DNA from: Gyrodactylus bullatarudis
Lineage: Eukaryota; Platyhelminthes; Monogenea; Gyrodactylidea; Gyrodactylidae
Assembly: GCA_012064415.1 (NCBI GenBank)
Contig: SSNU01000316.1
Coordinates: 1 to 58,461 of the forward strand
DNA length: 58,461 bases
Direction: 5' to 3'
The translations under genes and the position numbers were made by a program. The notes beneath the pieces were generated by a model. It worked only from the letters and a program-made list of their open reading frames with translations, did not search any database and was not told where the DNA came from. Shown one piece after another: positions 1 to 9,361 of this stretch. Position 1 is the first letter of the stretch; the number at the start of each line of letters is the position of its first letter.

Positions 1-372
1 AAATTTTACAATTCCCTACCGAGTCGATGAGAGTCTCATCGGCCTTGCAAGGGAAAATGATTTATCGAGTGCAGAGACACACTTTATATCAAAATTGAAA
101 CCGGATTTATGTGTACAGAAAGTAATCGCTTCCAACTTTGGTATCAGAGGCCGGGAAAGGTGCACAAAACAAAGGCAATTAGCAAAAATAGAGAAAATAC
201 TAAACACCACTGTCCTACCCCTCAGAGATTTAGCTCAACACAATGCACAACTAAAGATCAAAACAAAAATCCGGAGAAGTCGGCTGTAGCCAATAATCAG
301 CAATCACAAAGGCAAAGTTCAGCCCCAGCAATCAATGAGCAATCCGAGAATCCTGTGATTGGTGATGATTGA
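1..372 (+). pseudogene. PLE GIY-YIG end plus Ser/Thr/Gln-rich tail, cut by window start
   Basis: A broken C-terminus of a Penelope-like retroelement protein. The frame starting at nt 2 reads AETHFISKLKPDLCVQK, the same end motif as FFINLYKPNLCVQK in better PLE copies in this window. It closes a GIY-YIG endonuclease domain. It then runs into a basic tail and stops at 289. Another frame continues to 372 with a Gln/Ser-rich tail, so a frameshift lies in the tail. A similar arrangement (nuclease end, then low-complexity tail) occurs on the minus strand near 27.2-27.65 kb. The nuclease would nick target DNA for target-primed reverse transcription; that role is family knowledge. The reverse transcriptase lies outside the window. 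Confidence 0.5.
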
Positions 373-437
373 CACCCGACTTCTCTGTATTTTTGTTTAG
401 ATCTTCAGTCCTTTTCCGGCCTCTGATACCAAAGTTG
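133..437. repeat. 28-bp inverted repeat (133-160 / 410-437)
   Basis: The arm at 133-160 starts CAACTTTGGTATCAGAGGCC and matches the reverse complement of 410-437 with one mismatch. The arms enclose 249 bp holding most of the low-complexity PLE tail. No target duplication is obvious. Confidence 0.7.
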
Positions 438-1841
438 ATGGATACTTGATGGATTATTTACCACCTCGTTATTCGCACTTATCGTAGGTTGGCTCATAAT
501 TCGATCATTATTTGATCTTTAATTCCCATGACAGTAGTTCTGTCCTTATTCACCTACACAAGTCGGACGAAGGAAATTTTTTTAGAAGGAATTTAGCCGA
601 TTCTTACTTCAAACCAAATATACCCTTTAAAAGAATCGGATAACGATGACCCAGAAACTAGTTTGAACGTAATATAAACTTTAACATCCCTTGATTATTA
701 CCCTTCTTCTTATAGTGAAACCCCTATCAAAGAAATCCCTCTCGGCAAACACACACCCCTGAGGGCAATGATGAGAGGAGATTTTACTCCTAAGAATTGC
801 AAGCTTAATCTATATCAAGGAAAATAAATATTTCGGTTCCTCCCAAACAACAAAAAAGAATAGAAAAACAGAGTAAAAGAGCACCAGGCAATAGTACATT
901 AGATTAATTCCTAACAGTCCCGAGAGCTTAGACATTCCTCTTCTCTTACTGATCGCGAACGGTTGAATGAATGCCATTGGCCAGATTTTATAATGTTATC
1001 TAAATTTTCATATATATAAATATAACAAGTCGGTGTATGGTTTAGAAAATAAAGCTTTTTTACCAAAAAAATATTTATTCCTTATCAGATCATGACTTTC
1101 AGTCAGCAACCTCAAAAAACTTCGTTAAAAAATCAAAATTTTAGAAGCTGAGAGGCTGCTAAAGAGATTTTGTTCACAATTTAATACAATATGTTTAAAG
1201 GAATCAAATGATAACTAAAAATACAATGGTAAATATAACTAAGCAACAGCTGAACTTAAAATTAATTTTCTTCGTTAGAACGCTAAAAAAAAATCCTAAT
1301 ACAGTCAATTTCACACACGATGTCTCGGGATAAATTAAAACTGGAATGAACATCTTTATTTATACCTCTCTGCCCCAAAATATTCGACCAATAAGCATTA
1401 ATTTTTCATTGACCAATCAGAATCAAGTATCAGAAACCAAATTATTTTTATCTGAAACACTTCAATACTCTCTAAAGATAACCCGTTTTCGACTAATATC
1501 AAGTGTGATACACTATTGAAAATAGTATTTTTTCCTTTTTCGAATGAGCTAAAAATTAATTTTGTACCTTTGCTAATAACTGAGATAAAATATCTCTTAA
1601 ACCATGAGGAATTTTTAAAAACGAATAGCACCATCTGAGAGAGCGTTAAATTCTACGGGTGTTTGGCAAGTTTCATTTAAGAATTTCAAAATTGTCACTA
1701 TTAATTATTGAAATAAATTAGTATCAGAAATCGATGATAAATTCGAACAAATTTAAAATGAAAGCATATCCAGTTTAAAGTAAGAAGGATCTAGACAGTC
1801 CCCCCTCTAACATGAGAGAAAACCAAAGGTTAAAAACATAA
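438..1841. other. Non-coding stretch with a decayed repeat module
   Basis: No supported gene. About 1360-1620 (an ATACCTCTCTGCCCC segment, then ATTGAAAATAG and a TTTTTTCC run) resembles 2855-3040 inside the next inverted-repeat element. It is probably an older copy of that repeat. The rest is unassigned AT-rich DNA. Confidence 0.4.
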
Positions 1842-1974
1842 AAATGGATATACGACACTTATTTTCATAAAAAAGTTGAAAAAACTCCGAGCAGTGTAAT
1901 ATTTGACATTAAATGATTTTCAATGAAGGCATGCAATGTTTCTGTAAGAATTAATACTTCTTTGTTCAGAAATA
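1842..1974 (+). repeat. 133-bp perfect direct repeat, copy 1
   Basis: Identical base for base to 3462-3594, offset 1620 bp. It begins AAATGGATATACGACAC and ends TTTGTTCAGAAATA. A TG...CA-bounded part (1845-1968) would suit a short LTR, but no primer site or coding core is seen. Confidence 0.85.
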
Positions 1975-2535
1975 AAAATGTGTGAATAAACAATCACAAC
2001 GATTGACGTCATTAATATCTGTCTAGCCAATCCAATGTCCCCCATTTTTTCATTCCTAACTTTAGTGTAATATTTTTGTTCACTTCATTCAATGATTACA
2101 GAGGCTCTTAGAATCATCTGCTCAAGATATGCAAAAGGAATAGTCTAAAATTTCATAAAGAAAACGTGCAGACAAGTATAATGCAACTATTTCTTTTTTA
2201 TTATGAACAAAGACTTTGAATACAATACATTTTCTATTATTGTATAGAAATCCCTATATCATACCATGGCATTTACATGTCTAATCGGTAAAAATCCATT
2301 GCAATTTTATAAAAGTCAAATCCAAAGGGTGAAGTGAATAGGGTTATATGAATTTTAATACTTTTGGGACAGACATGTAAAAATCCTGAATGTATGAACA
2401 ATACTTAGCGGTACTAAAGAAATATTGAAAAATCAAAATGCATGGGACCTTGAACATTTTATATTATATGTTATGCAAACCTCTTCAATTATAATTTACA
2501 CAATGCCTTACAGAAACAACACCTAAAATCATTGA
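1975..2535. other. Non-coding DNA between direct repeats
   Basis: Nothing recognisable in either strand. It lies inside the interval bounded by the two 133-bp repeats. Confidence 0.4.
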
Positions 2536-3300
2536 ACTTGAAAAAAGGGGTCTCATGATATCTCACTCAATTTTAAAGCCAGAACATTGCGTTAGTGATG
2601 AATGTTTCCAAATGTTTGGTGAAAAAAGAAGGGTCGGCTATGCCTATATATACATTATATTTCCACAGCCAAAAATAAATACTAAAATGTTAATCCAGAG
2701 CTTGATTTTACCATAACTTTCTTATTCGAACTATATTCGTCTCAGTATTTATACCTTTCGAAAGAGCACGACGTTTTGTATGACCTGGAAAAAAGTAAAT
2801 TAACTAGTACGAAAAATGGTTCGAGATAACTCTACCCCGAAATGATTTCTAGTTATATACCTCTCTGCACGTTTTCGTTGGCCAATGGAATTCGAGTATT
2901 GTTTCGACCAAAGAAATGAAGTTAAATTTAGCATTTTTACTCTCTATTCTTAGGACAATTATGTAACCAAATTTATAAAACTTCACAGATAACTATACAC
3001 CATTGAAAAGAGATTTTTTTCTCTTTCGATTAAAACCAAAAATATTATTCCGCGTGGCTTAAAAGCTGAAATGCCATAACTTTCTTATTCGAACTATACT
3101 CGTCTCAGTATTTATACCTTTCGAAAGAGCACGAAGTTTAGTATGACCTGGAGAAATTTAATTAACTAGTACGAAAAACCTTTGAATAAGTTTGCTTTAG
3201 AGTTTTCAAGCAAAATCATCCATGACAGAATTTAAAACGCTAACGCAACGTTCAGGCTTAAAAATTGAGTGAGATAACATGAGACCCCTTGTTTTCAAGT
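2536..3300. mobile_element. 765-bp non-autonomous element with ~62-bp terminal inverted repeats
   Basis: The left end (2536-2597) starts ACTTGAAAAAAGGGGTCTCA. The right end (3238-3300) reads ACTTGAAAACAAGGGGTCTC as its reverse complement. The arms agree over about 60 bp with a few mismatches and one short indel. No open frame lies inside. The body contains a 105-bp direct repeat. No target duplication is seen, so the superfamily is not assigned. Confidence 0.7.
2711..3178 (+). repeat. ~107-bp internal direct repeat (2711-2818 and 3074-3178)
   Basis: Both units start CCATAACTTTCTTATTCGAA and end near ACTAGTACGAAAAA, about 90% identical by eye. They lie inside the 2536-3300 element. Modules with similar wording recur near 53.2 kb. 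Confidence 0.75.
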
Positions 3301-3461
3301 GGGATAAGAAAAACAAACTGGCTTATCCTAATTTAGTTATGTTATGATTTATTCATTAAAATCGCAAGCATCATTAATAATTGGGATAATTACAAAAAAA
3401 AATAGACCATTTTTATATTTTACGTAAAGAAATTGATAAATCGTTGCCTATTCCCATGAGC

Positions 3462-3594
3462 AAATGGATATACGACACTTATTTTCATAAAAAAGTTGAA
3501 AAAACTCCGAGCAGTGTAATATTTGACATTAAATGATTTTCAATGAAGGCATGCAATGTTTCTGTAAGAATTAATACTTCTTTGTTCAGAAATA
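3462..3594 (+). repeat. 133-bp perfect direct repeat, copy 2
   Basis: Exact copy of 1842-1974. It ends three bases before the left terminus of the Merlin-like transposon. Confidence 0.85.
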
Positions 3595-3596
3595 CC

Positions 3597-4683
3597 GGGA
3601 ATATACCGTATATGCGTGTATATGCGGGGGTATATATACGCGATAATTTATTATTTATTTTCGTCAACCATATTTGAAAATACCAATAACTTCAAGCTTT
3701 AATAAAATAGCTTCTGAAAATAGTAGAGCAACAAACGACCCATCAAATTGTAGCTTTTTAAAAGCTGATTCCAATGAAATGATTCTGATCTATAGTTTTG
3801 AGAGTTTAAGACACTTTCAGTTGATAGAATATTCGAATTATTTATCAATCTTAAATTAATAAATTTCTCAGCAATGGTTTAGGTTAATAATAATAAATAA
3901 TTTAAATGCTCATTTTATTCTTAAATACTAGTGTGTCAAAATTTTTGAAATTCGTATGCTGGACTTCAATGATTATCGAGGAAAATTAGGAGGTCCTTGG
4001 TGTACTGTTGAAATATATGAATGCCACCTTTTCAAGAGAAAGTATCATCGAGGACGATTTCTTGGATATCAACGCTTTTGGATTGTCGGTGCTGTCTGTA
4101 GACAGACAAGACAGATTCGTCTACAGGTCATGTTCACAAGAACCAAGGTGAACATCCATAGATTCGTGCTAGAAAATGTTGCTCCAGGAACAACGGTGAT
4201 AACTGACGAATGTAGAGCTTACCATGGTATTAATTTTAACCACCTCACAGTTAACCATAAGAGAGCCCATACTAACACCATCAAGAGAGTTTGGCGAGAG
4301 TTGAGGCGTAATATAAAATCATATGTCAAGCCAAGTCGACTCCCTGACTTAGTTTGTTTGCATCTTTTTACAATTTGAAACTTAAACAAAACTTATCTAA
4401 GGCTAATGCTATGATAACATCATTACAGTTTAAATAAATAATTCGAATATTCTATCAACTGAAAGTGTCTTAAACTCTCAAAACTATAGATCAGAATCAT
4501 TTCATTGGAATCAGCTTTTAAAAAGCTACAATTTGATGGGTCGTTTGTTGCTCTACTATTTTCAGAAGCTATTTTATTAAAGCTTGAAGTTATTGGTATT
4601 TTCAAATATGGTTGACGAAAATAAATAATAAATTATCGCGTATATATACCCCCGCATATACACGCATATACGGTATATTCCCC
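3597..4683 (+). mobile_element. Merlin/IS1016-type DNA transposon with ~247-bp inverted repeats
   Basis: The left arm 3597-3843 begins GGGAATATACCGTATATGCG and is reproduced as the reverse complement at 4437-4683 with no mismatch that I could find. Between the arms lies one open frame with an ISXO2/IS1595-type transposase. The 8-9-bp target duplication typical of Merlin is not evident: the flanks are AGAAATACC and CTCTACCCG. Identical long arms suggest recent movement or gene conversion. A decayed relative lies at 45.75-46.86 kb. Confidence 0.8.
3956..4378 (+). CDS. Merlin-like (DDE_Tnp_IS1595 type) transposase, likely inactive
   Basis: A 140-residue open frame, the only one between the long inverted repeats. 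It has the family signature of IS1595/ISXO2-type DDE transposases: TVEIYECHLFKRKYHRGR near residues 16-33, then WIVGAVCR, then VITDECRAYHG with the second acidic residue, then HLTVNHKRAHTN and a basic C-terminal region. The family would excise and reinsert the element. The first motif is normally VEID-E. Here the Asp codon is TAT (Tyr), while the more decayed copy at 46.7 kb keeps GAT (Asp), so this copy has probably lost a catalytic residue. The N-terminal zinc ribbon is missing. The exact start is uncertain because an in-frame ATG is the only guide. Confidence 0.75.
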   Translation: MLDFNDYRGKLGGPWCTVEIYECHLFKRKYHRGRFLGYQRFWIVGAVCRQTRQIRLQVMFTRTKVNIHRFVLENVAPGTTVITDECRAYHGINFNHLTVNHKRAHTNTIKRVWRELRRNIKSYVKPSRLPDLVCLHLFTI

Positions 4684-5094
4684 TCTACCCGGACGGAAAG
4701 TTGTGAAGTTTGCTCCAGTCCTACCCATCTTAATTTTAAAGAATTTTAAAAGTTTTCTTAGAATTTCTCATAATATCCATCTCCGGATATCATACTGCAG
4801 TCTGCATGAGGGCACTTGTTTGTGTAGTCTAAGTTATTCGGTTTGACCACTCATGCTATATGTATTGTATTTTTAAATAAGTTCTTCAACTGAAAAAATC
4901 AATTTAAATTCGGTCTTTTTCATGAATAAATCCATAGAATTATGTTGAGAATAAAAAATGATAGGGAAATCGTTTAAATTAATTTTTTGGTGTTTTAAGA
5001 CTTTCTTGTTATCTTGAACTAATAATACAATCAAAGAAATAGTTGCATCATACTATGTCTGCAAGTTAATTATTTTACCATATCAGAAAATACC
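4684..5094. other. Non-coding DNA between Merlin and Ty3 elements
   Basis: No gene or repeat recognised. The CCTCTACCC next to the Merlin end resembles the CCTCTCTRCCCC string seen at several element edges in the window. Confidence 0.35.
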
Positions 5095-5204
5095 TGTTGT
5101 ATACGAGCCTAAACCTGGCGCTTAAAACAAATGTTGTAATGATATTTTAGACCATAGAGAATAAACCTTTTGTTTAAATAAAGAAAAATAAATACACCTT
5201 TTCA
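5095..5204 (+). repeat. 5' LTR of Ty3 element 1 (~110 bp)
   Basis: Starts TGTTGTATACGAGCC and ends CACCTTTTCA. It matches 9252-9361 with about five differences. It contains two AATAAA strings, possible polyadenylation signals. It is unusually short for a Ty3 LTR. Confidence 0.8.
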
Positions 5205-5223
5205 AGAATCACGTGCTTTCTTC

Positions 5224-5703
5224 ATGGAACCTATTCAAGAAAATACTAGTTCGGACATCCGACATAACATGGCGACGAGGATGATCACGTTACCCGAAAG
5301 CATAGAAGGTGTTAATAGAGTCTTCAGACAATTTGAGGACGAATGCCTCACCTTTGATAGACCAAAGAAATTAATGGCTGTGACCTTCCGAGCATCTTTA
5401 ACCCCCGAGAGTTACCGGACACTTGAAGAAATTGCTCTGGACAAAATGGCAACGAATGATTATGAAAAAATGAAGACGATCATTCAAGAATATCACAAAA
5501 GCACGAGTAGACCGGCTGGCGAGTTAATCAACCTGATGAGATTCACACAAGGCGACTTGTCCGAAGAAGAGTTCGTAAGGAAGGTCAGGCACATGTGTGA
5601 AGCTGTCAAGAGTATTTTAACCAACGACAATATGACGGTAGCAGTTATACTAAATGGCCTGAACGACCGGAGAAAAGCCGAGAGTCTTCTTTCAGAGAGT
5701 TGA
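5224..5703 (+). CDS. Ty3 gag, capsid-like part
   Basis: A 159-residue frame starting 19 bp after the 5' LTR, with ATG at 5224. The position and the Glu/Lys-rich helical composition suit a retrotransposon capsid: motifs such as FRQFEDECLTFDRPKK and LMRFTQGDLSEEEFVRK resemble Ty3 gag capsids. It would form the particle shell. It ends at TGA 5701-5703 and the next frame, one base back, opens at 5700, so nucleocapsid and protease lie in the -1 frame. That could be programmed frameshifting or a mutation; a single copy cannot decide. No zinc knuckle lies in this frame. Confidence 0.7.
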   Translation: MEPIQENTSSDIRHNMATRMITLPESIEGVNRVFRQFEDECLTFDRPKKLMAVTFRASLTPESYRTLEEIALDKMATNDYEKMKTIIQEYHKSTSRPAGELINLMRFTQGDLSEEEFVRKVRHMCEAVKSILTNDNMTVAVILNGLNDRRKAESLLSES

Positions 5704-6338
5704 TAAAAACCAAGCAAGCCCCAGTGGTAGCAAGAATCGGACATCCGAGCACTTCGCACCACAACGCTAGATCAGACTTCTTTTGCAATTACTGCAATAA
5801 GCGCGGACATACCGCCGACAGGTATTTCCTGAAGAAGAAGAATAGCGAAAAGCTCGGGTCAAGCTCTAAGAGGTGCAGGGGCTGTAGAAGAGGAAATCAT
5901 GCAGAGGACCAATGTCGTCTTTTAAGAAACATAATCAATGATCAGGATAATGGCAGGAGACAGATATCTCCCTCGGTTGATCTAGATAAGTCGGACACTC
6001 TCGAGAAAACTTATAAAAATAAATCTGATGAATTTTATTACCCTAAATGCATTTGCAAGTGTTTGAAAATTGAGGGACATCCGGTTAATTTTATCATTGA
6101 TTCAGGCGCGGAGGTCAGTACGATCCCGCTGAAGCTCCTACCAAAACATCTAAGACATAAGGTGGACAAAAACCACGAGGTATTCCCTTGTCTGTACAAC
6201 AGCGCACCTCTGCGTTTTCATGGCGCGGTTAAAACCACTATTTCCGGAAACAACCGATCTGCGGTTACCGATTTATTTGTCGTAGATGACGACAGAGAGC
6301 CTCTGGCAGGGTTGGTTCTCATAAAAGATCTCAAATAA
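5700..6338 (+). CDS. Ty3 nucleocapsid zinc knuckles and aspartic protease
   Basis: This frame is -1 to gag. An intact CX2CX4HX4C knuckle (CRGCRRGNHAEDQC) follows a damaged one (CNYCNKRGHTADRY, last Cys replaced by Tyr). Further on comes the retropepsin active site FIIDSGAEVSTIP (DSGA) near residue 132. The protein would package RNA and process the polyprotein. It ends at TAA 6336-6338. The same frame stays readable for about 25 codons beyond, so the stop is probably a mutation and not the natural end. Confidence 0.75.
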   Translation: MIKTKQAPVVARIGHPSTSHHNARSDFFCNYCNKRGHTADRYFLKKKNSEKLGSSSKRCRGCRRGNHAEDQCRLLRNIINDQDNGRRQISPSVDLDKSDTLEKTYKNKSDEFYYPKCICKCLKIEGHPVNFIIDSGAEVSTIPLKLLPKHLRHKVDKNHEVFPCLYNSAPLRFHGAVKTTISGNNRSAVTDLFVVDDDREPLAGLVLIKDLK

Positions 6339-6627
6339 GCGGCGTTTTGTCGAAATCTACAGATTGAAGAAGGCGGAATAACCGTTGAATTCAAGTTAAA
6401 GGACAAAATTCCTCCCGGCTAGAAGACTCCCGTTCAGCATGAAAGAAAAGTTTGAAGAAGAGTTGAATTTTCTATTGTCCGAAGGCATCATTTTCAAGGT
6501 GGACAAGCCCCTTCTCGCAACTCCTTTAGTTCCTGTGCCCAAAAAGGAAGGGTCAAGTCGTCAATTGCGCACTTGTGGAGATTATAGTCTAACGTTGAAC
6601 AAAATCGTGGACGTGTCGGGTTACACA
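6339..6627 (+). pseudogene. Ty3 reverse transcriptase, N-terminal fragment
   Basis: After two stops and a one-base shift the frame from 6439 reads EKFEEELNFLLSEGII, LLATPLVPVPKKEG and TLNKIVDVSGYTM. These are the typical start of a Ty3 reverse transcriptase (the finger region). Homology ends at about 6627, where PLE sequence takes over in mid-domain. The palm with the catalytic aspartates is absent from both flanks of the insert. Confidence 0.75.
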
Positions 6628-7421
6628 ATGCAGATGAAATTGAGAAAACGAAAATTTTCATGAGACTCAACTTCAAAGGCGACGGTTTTAGTTATGATAT
6701 TAGAAGAAGACTCAACAATCTCATTGATCAACATTACAATAATATACTATTGAAAATTGTATTTAAAACCCAGAGACTGTTCAGTTTGATTCATAAAGAT
6801 TTACTCAAACCGGAAGAGAAGACTCTACTAATTTATAAATTCCAATGCGACTGTGGTGCTTCTTACATAGGTAGAACAATTAGGAAGCTGTCTACAAGAT
6901 CTAGTGATTATCTGAATAAGGACACTGCAATGACTAGGCACATCAAACAAGAGAAACATGCTGCTTCATTTTCGAACTTTTCTATTTTATTCAAAAATCC
7001 GTGTGATGACAGCATAGATGTATGGTTTAAAGAGAAATTCTTTATTAATCTATACAAACCCAATTTATGTGTTCAAAAGAACTATTCATATAACCTTCAA
7101 CTCCCCTGGCATATGTGAGCTTTTTCACTTTTCTCTCCACTGTTGCTATTTATTAGAGAGTTTTGGTGTTTTTTCAGCTTACATTTTATTCTAATTTTCT
7201 CCAACTTTTACTATTTCTTTCATTATTTGTAAATTATTAACTTGAATGAATTTTTTAACTTTCATCATTTTTAAAGCAATACCACTGATGATGCTTTGAG
7301 AAATATACATTTTAACAGATTTCTTTTTTCGTATAATTCCAAATTATGAATTTAAGTGGATACTCGGACGTTTTTGACAAACATCGTGAATTACTAATTC
7401 ATAATAGTCCCAAATTGCCAA
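6628..7421 (+). mobile_element. 5'-truncated PLE inserted in Ty3 element 1
   Basis: Frame 6660-7118 plus a few upstream codons gives a linker (MRLNFKGDGFSYDIRRRLNN), then a GIY-YIG domain with CDCGASYIGRTIRKLSTR, a His pair in TRHIKQEKH, WFKEKFF and the end PNLCVQK. The coding part is open from the fusion to TGA at about 7118. The 3' trailer runs to a TCGGACGT string near 7367 and ends at about 7421. PLEs insert by target-primed reverse transcription, so 5' truncation is expected. About 150 residues of Ty3 reverse transcriptase are missing across the junctions, so the insertion came with a deletion or entered an already deleted copy. Confidence 0.85.
7281..7315 (+). ncRNA. Decayed hammerhead ribozyme motif of PLE
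   Basis: CTGATGA at 7285-7291 and GAAA at 7300-7303 keep the core, about 170 bp after the PLE stop codon. Stem III is reduced to two pairs and stem I no longer pairs beyond one base. It aligns with the intact motif at 31604-31641. Confidence 0.5.
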
Positions 7422-8459
7422 AAGAAAAGTCGAGTGCCTTGGATATATCTGGGAGAACGAGTGTTTGAAAACGGACGAATCCCGAGTCGAAAAATTCAAT
7501 CAGCCAAGGACCTAAATGTGTTGTTAGCTTCGTTAAAGCATTATGCAAAGTTCTGCCCATCCTTCTCCATAGTGACAGGCCCTTATCATCTCCTTAGAAA
7601 AGGGGTAGAATGGAACTGGACACCCAGGCTGGAAAGCGATTTAAGGCAGCTAATAGAGTCAATGAGCAACGGAACTCTGGTGCACTACGACACAAAAAAA
7701 ATGTTGTTTGTTATTTCGGATGCCTCTCAAAAAGGATTGGGCTATGTGTTGTCGCATGACGAGTCAATGACGAAAATCATCGCCGTCGGCGGTAGGTCGT
7801 TAAAACGGGCTGAGGAAAACTACTCAAATATGGAAAGAGAAGCCCTGGGTGTGGTATCAGCCGTCGATCATTTTCACAGATATCTTTTCGGGCGGACATT
7901 CCGCATCAGAACGGACATGAAGCCGTTGAAATTTATCATGAAATCCGGTGTAGAGTCAAAAATCTCAACAGATAGAATCAGCCAGTGGAAGTTAAAGTTA
8001 TCTCAGTATGATTACACTATAGAGCATGTAAAAGGAGTGGTCAACCACCTACCTGATCTACTCTCACGTGTCGGACCAATTCTAAAGCCGGTAGTCGCTT
8101 CTGTGAGTGCGGAAGCTGATCCAGTGATAGAGGAGGTGAAGCGCTACGTCAAGAAAGGATGGCCGAGAAGGGTTTCTACCGAAATCACCAAGTACAAATC
8201 GGTAGCAAATGAGTTAAAAATTGAGGGCGGTGATCTTGTGAGAGAGACGCGTCTGGTTCCTCCCTATAAAGAGAGACGGATTCTCCTGGATAAGGCTCAC
8301 TCTGGACATCCCGGTATAGTCTTGATGAAACAGCGTATGAGGAAGAAATTGTGGCGGCCAGGCATGGACAAAGATATATACAAATTCGTAGCGGGCTGCT
8401 CACACAAAAGAAACAACACTCTAAAGACCTGCTGGCCTGGCCAGAGTGCGAAAAGCTGA
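7422..8459 (+). pseudogene. Ty3 reverse-transcriptase tail, RNase H and integrase zinc domain
   Basis: Frame 7422-7448 reads KVECLGYI, the conserved end of the reverse-transcriptase palm. A small frameshift near 7450 then opens the frame to 8459. RNase H follows: VISDASQKGLGYVL (first Asp), EENYSNMEREALGVV (Glu) and RIRTDMKPL (Asp), then the linker YTIEHVKGVVNHLPDLLSR. The integrase H2C2 region begins with KAHSGHPG and a following WRPGM; the Cys pair is broken by a frameshift near 8400. RNase H itself looks intact. Confidence 0.8.
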
Positions 8460-9224
8460 TAGAAAGAGTTCATGTGGACATTGCCACCTGGAGCTCTAGG
8501 AGAATATTGGTTCTTGTAGATGCTTTCTCCGGATACGTCTACGCGAAGGACGTACCCAATCTGTCTTCTGAGTGCTACGAAAACGCCCTGTCTGAGTTCA
8601 TTTCTTATTTCGGTCCTCCGAAATGCGTAGTAGCCGACAACGGCACAAATTTCAAATCGTCGGAAACACTTAATCTGTATAAGTCTTTTGGAATCCAGCC
8701 CGTCTTCACTCCTGGACATCATCATCGAACGGTCTGGCGGAAAGAGCGAATCAAGATTTAAAAAGGTACCTGGAGAAAATGCGGTTATCCGAGCCTCGGG
8801 ACCTAAAAACACTCTCGTGAGTTTCATGAGACACAAAAACTTTAATGAGATTGCTAAAGGCTATGTTCCAGCCAGACTGTTCCTGTCCCGGCATGTTCCG
8901 AACGTGGTGGAAGTGGCCATTCAAGAGCAAAAGTGGGAGCCGGTTTTCATTCAGCCTGAAAAAGGTCCTACAATCGAAACTATGGCTTTCAAGAGCTCAA
9001 GTAACATCTGGACGGACCAGAATGGCCGAACAGCTCATGCCAGTGATGTGCAGCTGCGGCCCGCTGCGGACAGCAGACCTGAGGGCCCGAGGGGGATGTA
9101 TCTCAAAGCTCTGGAGATGAAAATGCTCGGAGCTTACCGGCAGTGCAGGTTGCATCCGTTCCTCAAGAAATTCGAAAGTCAGAAAGAGTCAAGCGTGAAC
9201 CGGCCCACCTCGGAGACTACGTAA
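8400..9224 (+). pseudogene. Ty3 integrase core and C-terminal domain
   Basis: The integrase core shows two catalytic Asp, in VHVDIATWS and VVADNGTNF. The Glu lies in NGLAERAN at about 8730, which is in another frame because of a frameshift. A second shift moves the rest to the frame ending at 9224, with VPARLF and RTAHASDVQLRP, as in Ty3 integrase C-terminal domains. The stop at 9222-9224 lies 27 bp before the 3' LTR. All catalytic residues are still encoded, but in separate frames. Confidence 0.75.
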
Positions 9225-9251
9225 GAAGTTGAGAAACCCTGGAAGGGGAAG

Positions 9252-9361
9252 TGTTGTATCCGAGCCTAAACCTGGCGTTTTAAACAAATGTTGTAATGAT
9301 ATTTTAGACCATAGAGAATAAACATTTTGTTTAAATAAAGAAAAATAAATACACCTTTTTA
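9252..9361 (+). repeat. 3' LTR of Ty3 element 1
   Basis: Begins TGTTGTATCCGAGCC. It matches 5095-5204, with the right edge uncertain by a few bases (TTTTTAACA against TTTTCA). Confidence 0.8.

Larger units (their letters stand above)
5095..9361 (+). mobile_element. Ty3-type LTR retrotransposon 1, broken and carrying a PLE insert
   Basis: Two near-identical 110-bp direct repeats bound gag, nucleocapsid/protease, a fragment of reverse transcriptase, RNase H and integrase, in Ty3 order. The element would copy through RNA and integrate cDNA. This copy cannot: it has stops near 6336 and 6420, frameshifts near 6430, 7450, 8400 and 8720, and a PLE fragment (6628-7421) in place of the reverse-transcriptase core. 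No env-like frame is present. No target duplication is clear at the ends. Confidence 0.85.

Noticed and set aside
2..60. Resemblance of RVDESLIGLA to the KH-domain start of FMR1 proteins
   Set aside because: The next residues do not continue as a KH domain, and the following AETHFI...LCVQK motif fits PLE GIY-YIG.
8185..8836. Minus-strand frames of 72 and 179 codons
   Set aside because: Antisense to Ty3 RNase H and integrase, where the plus strand has the diagnostic motifs.
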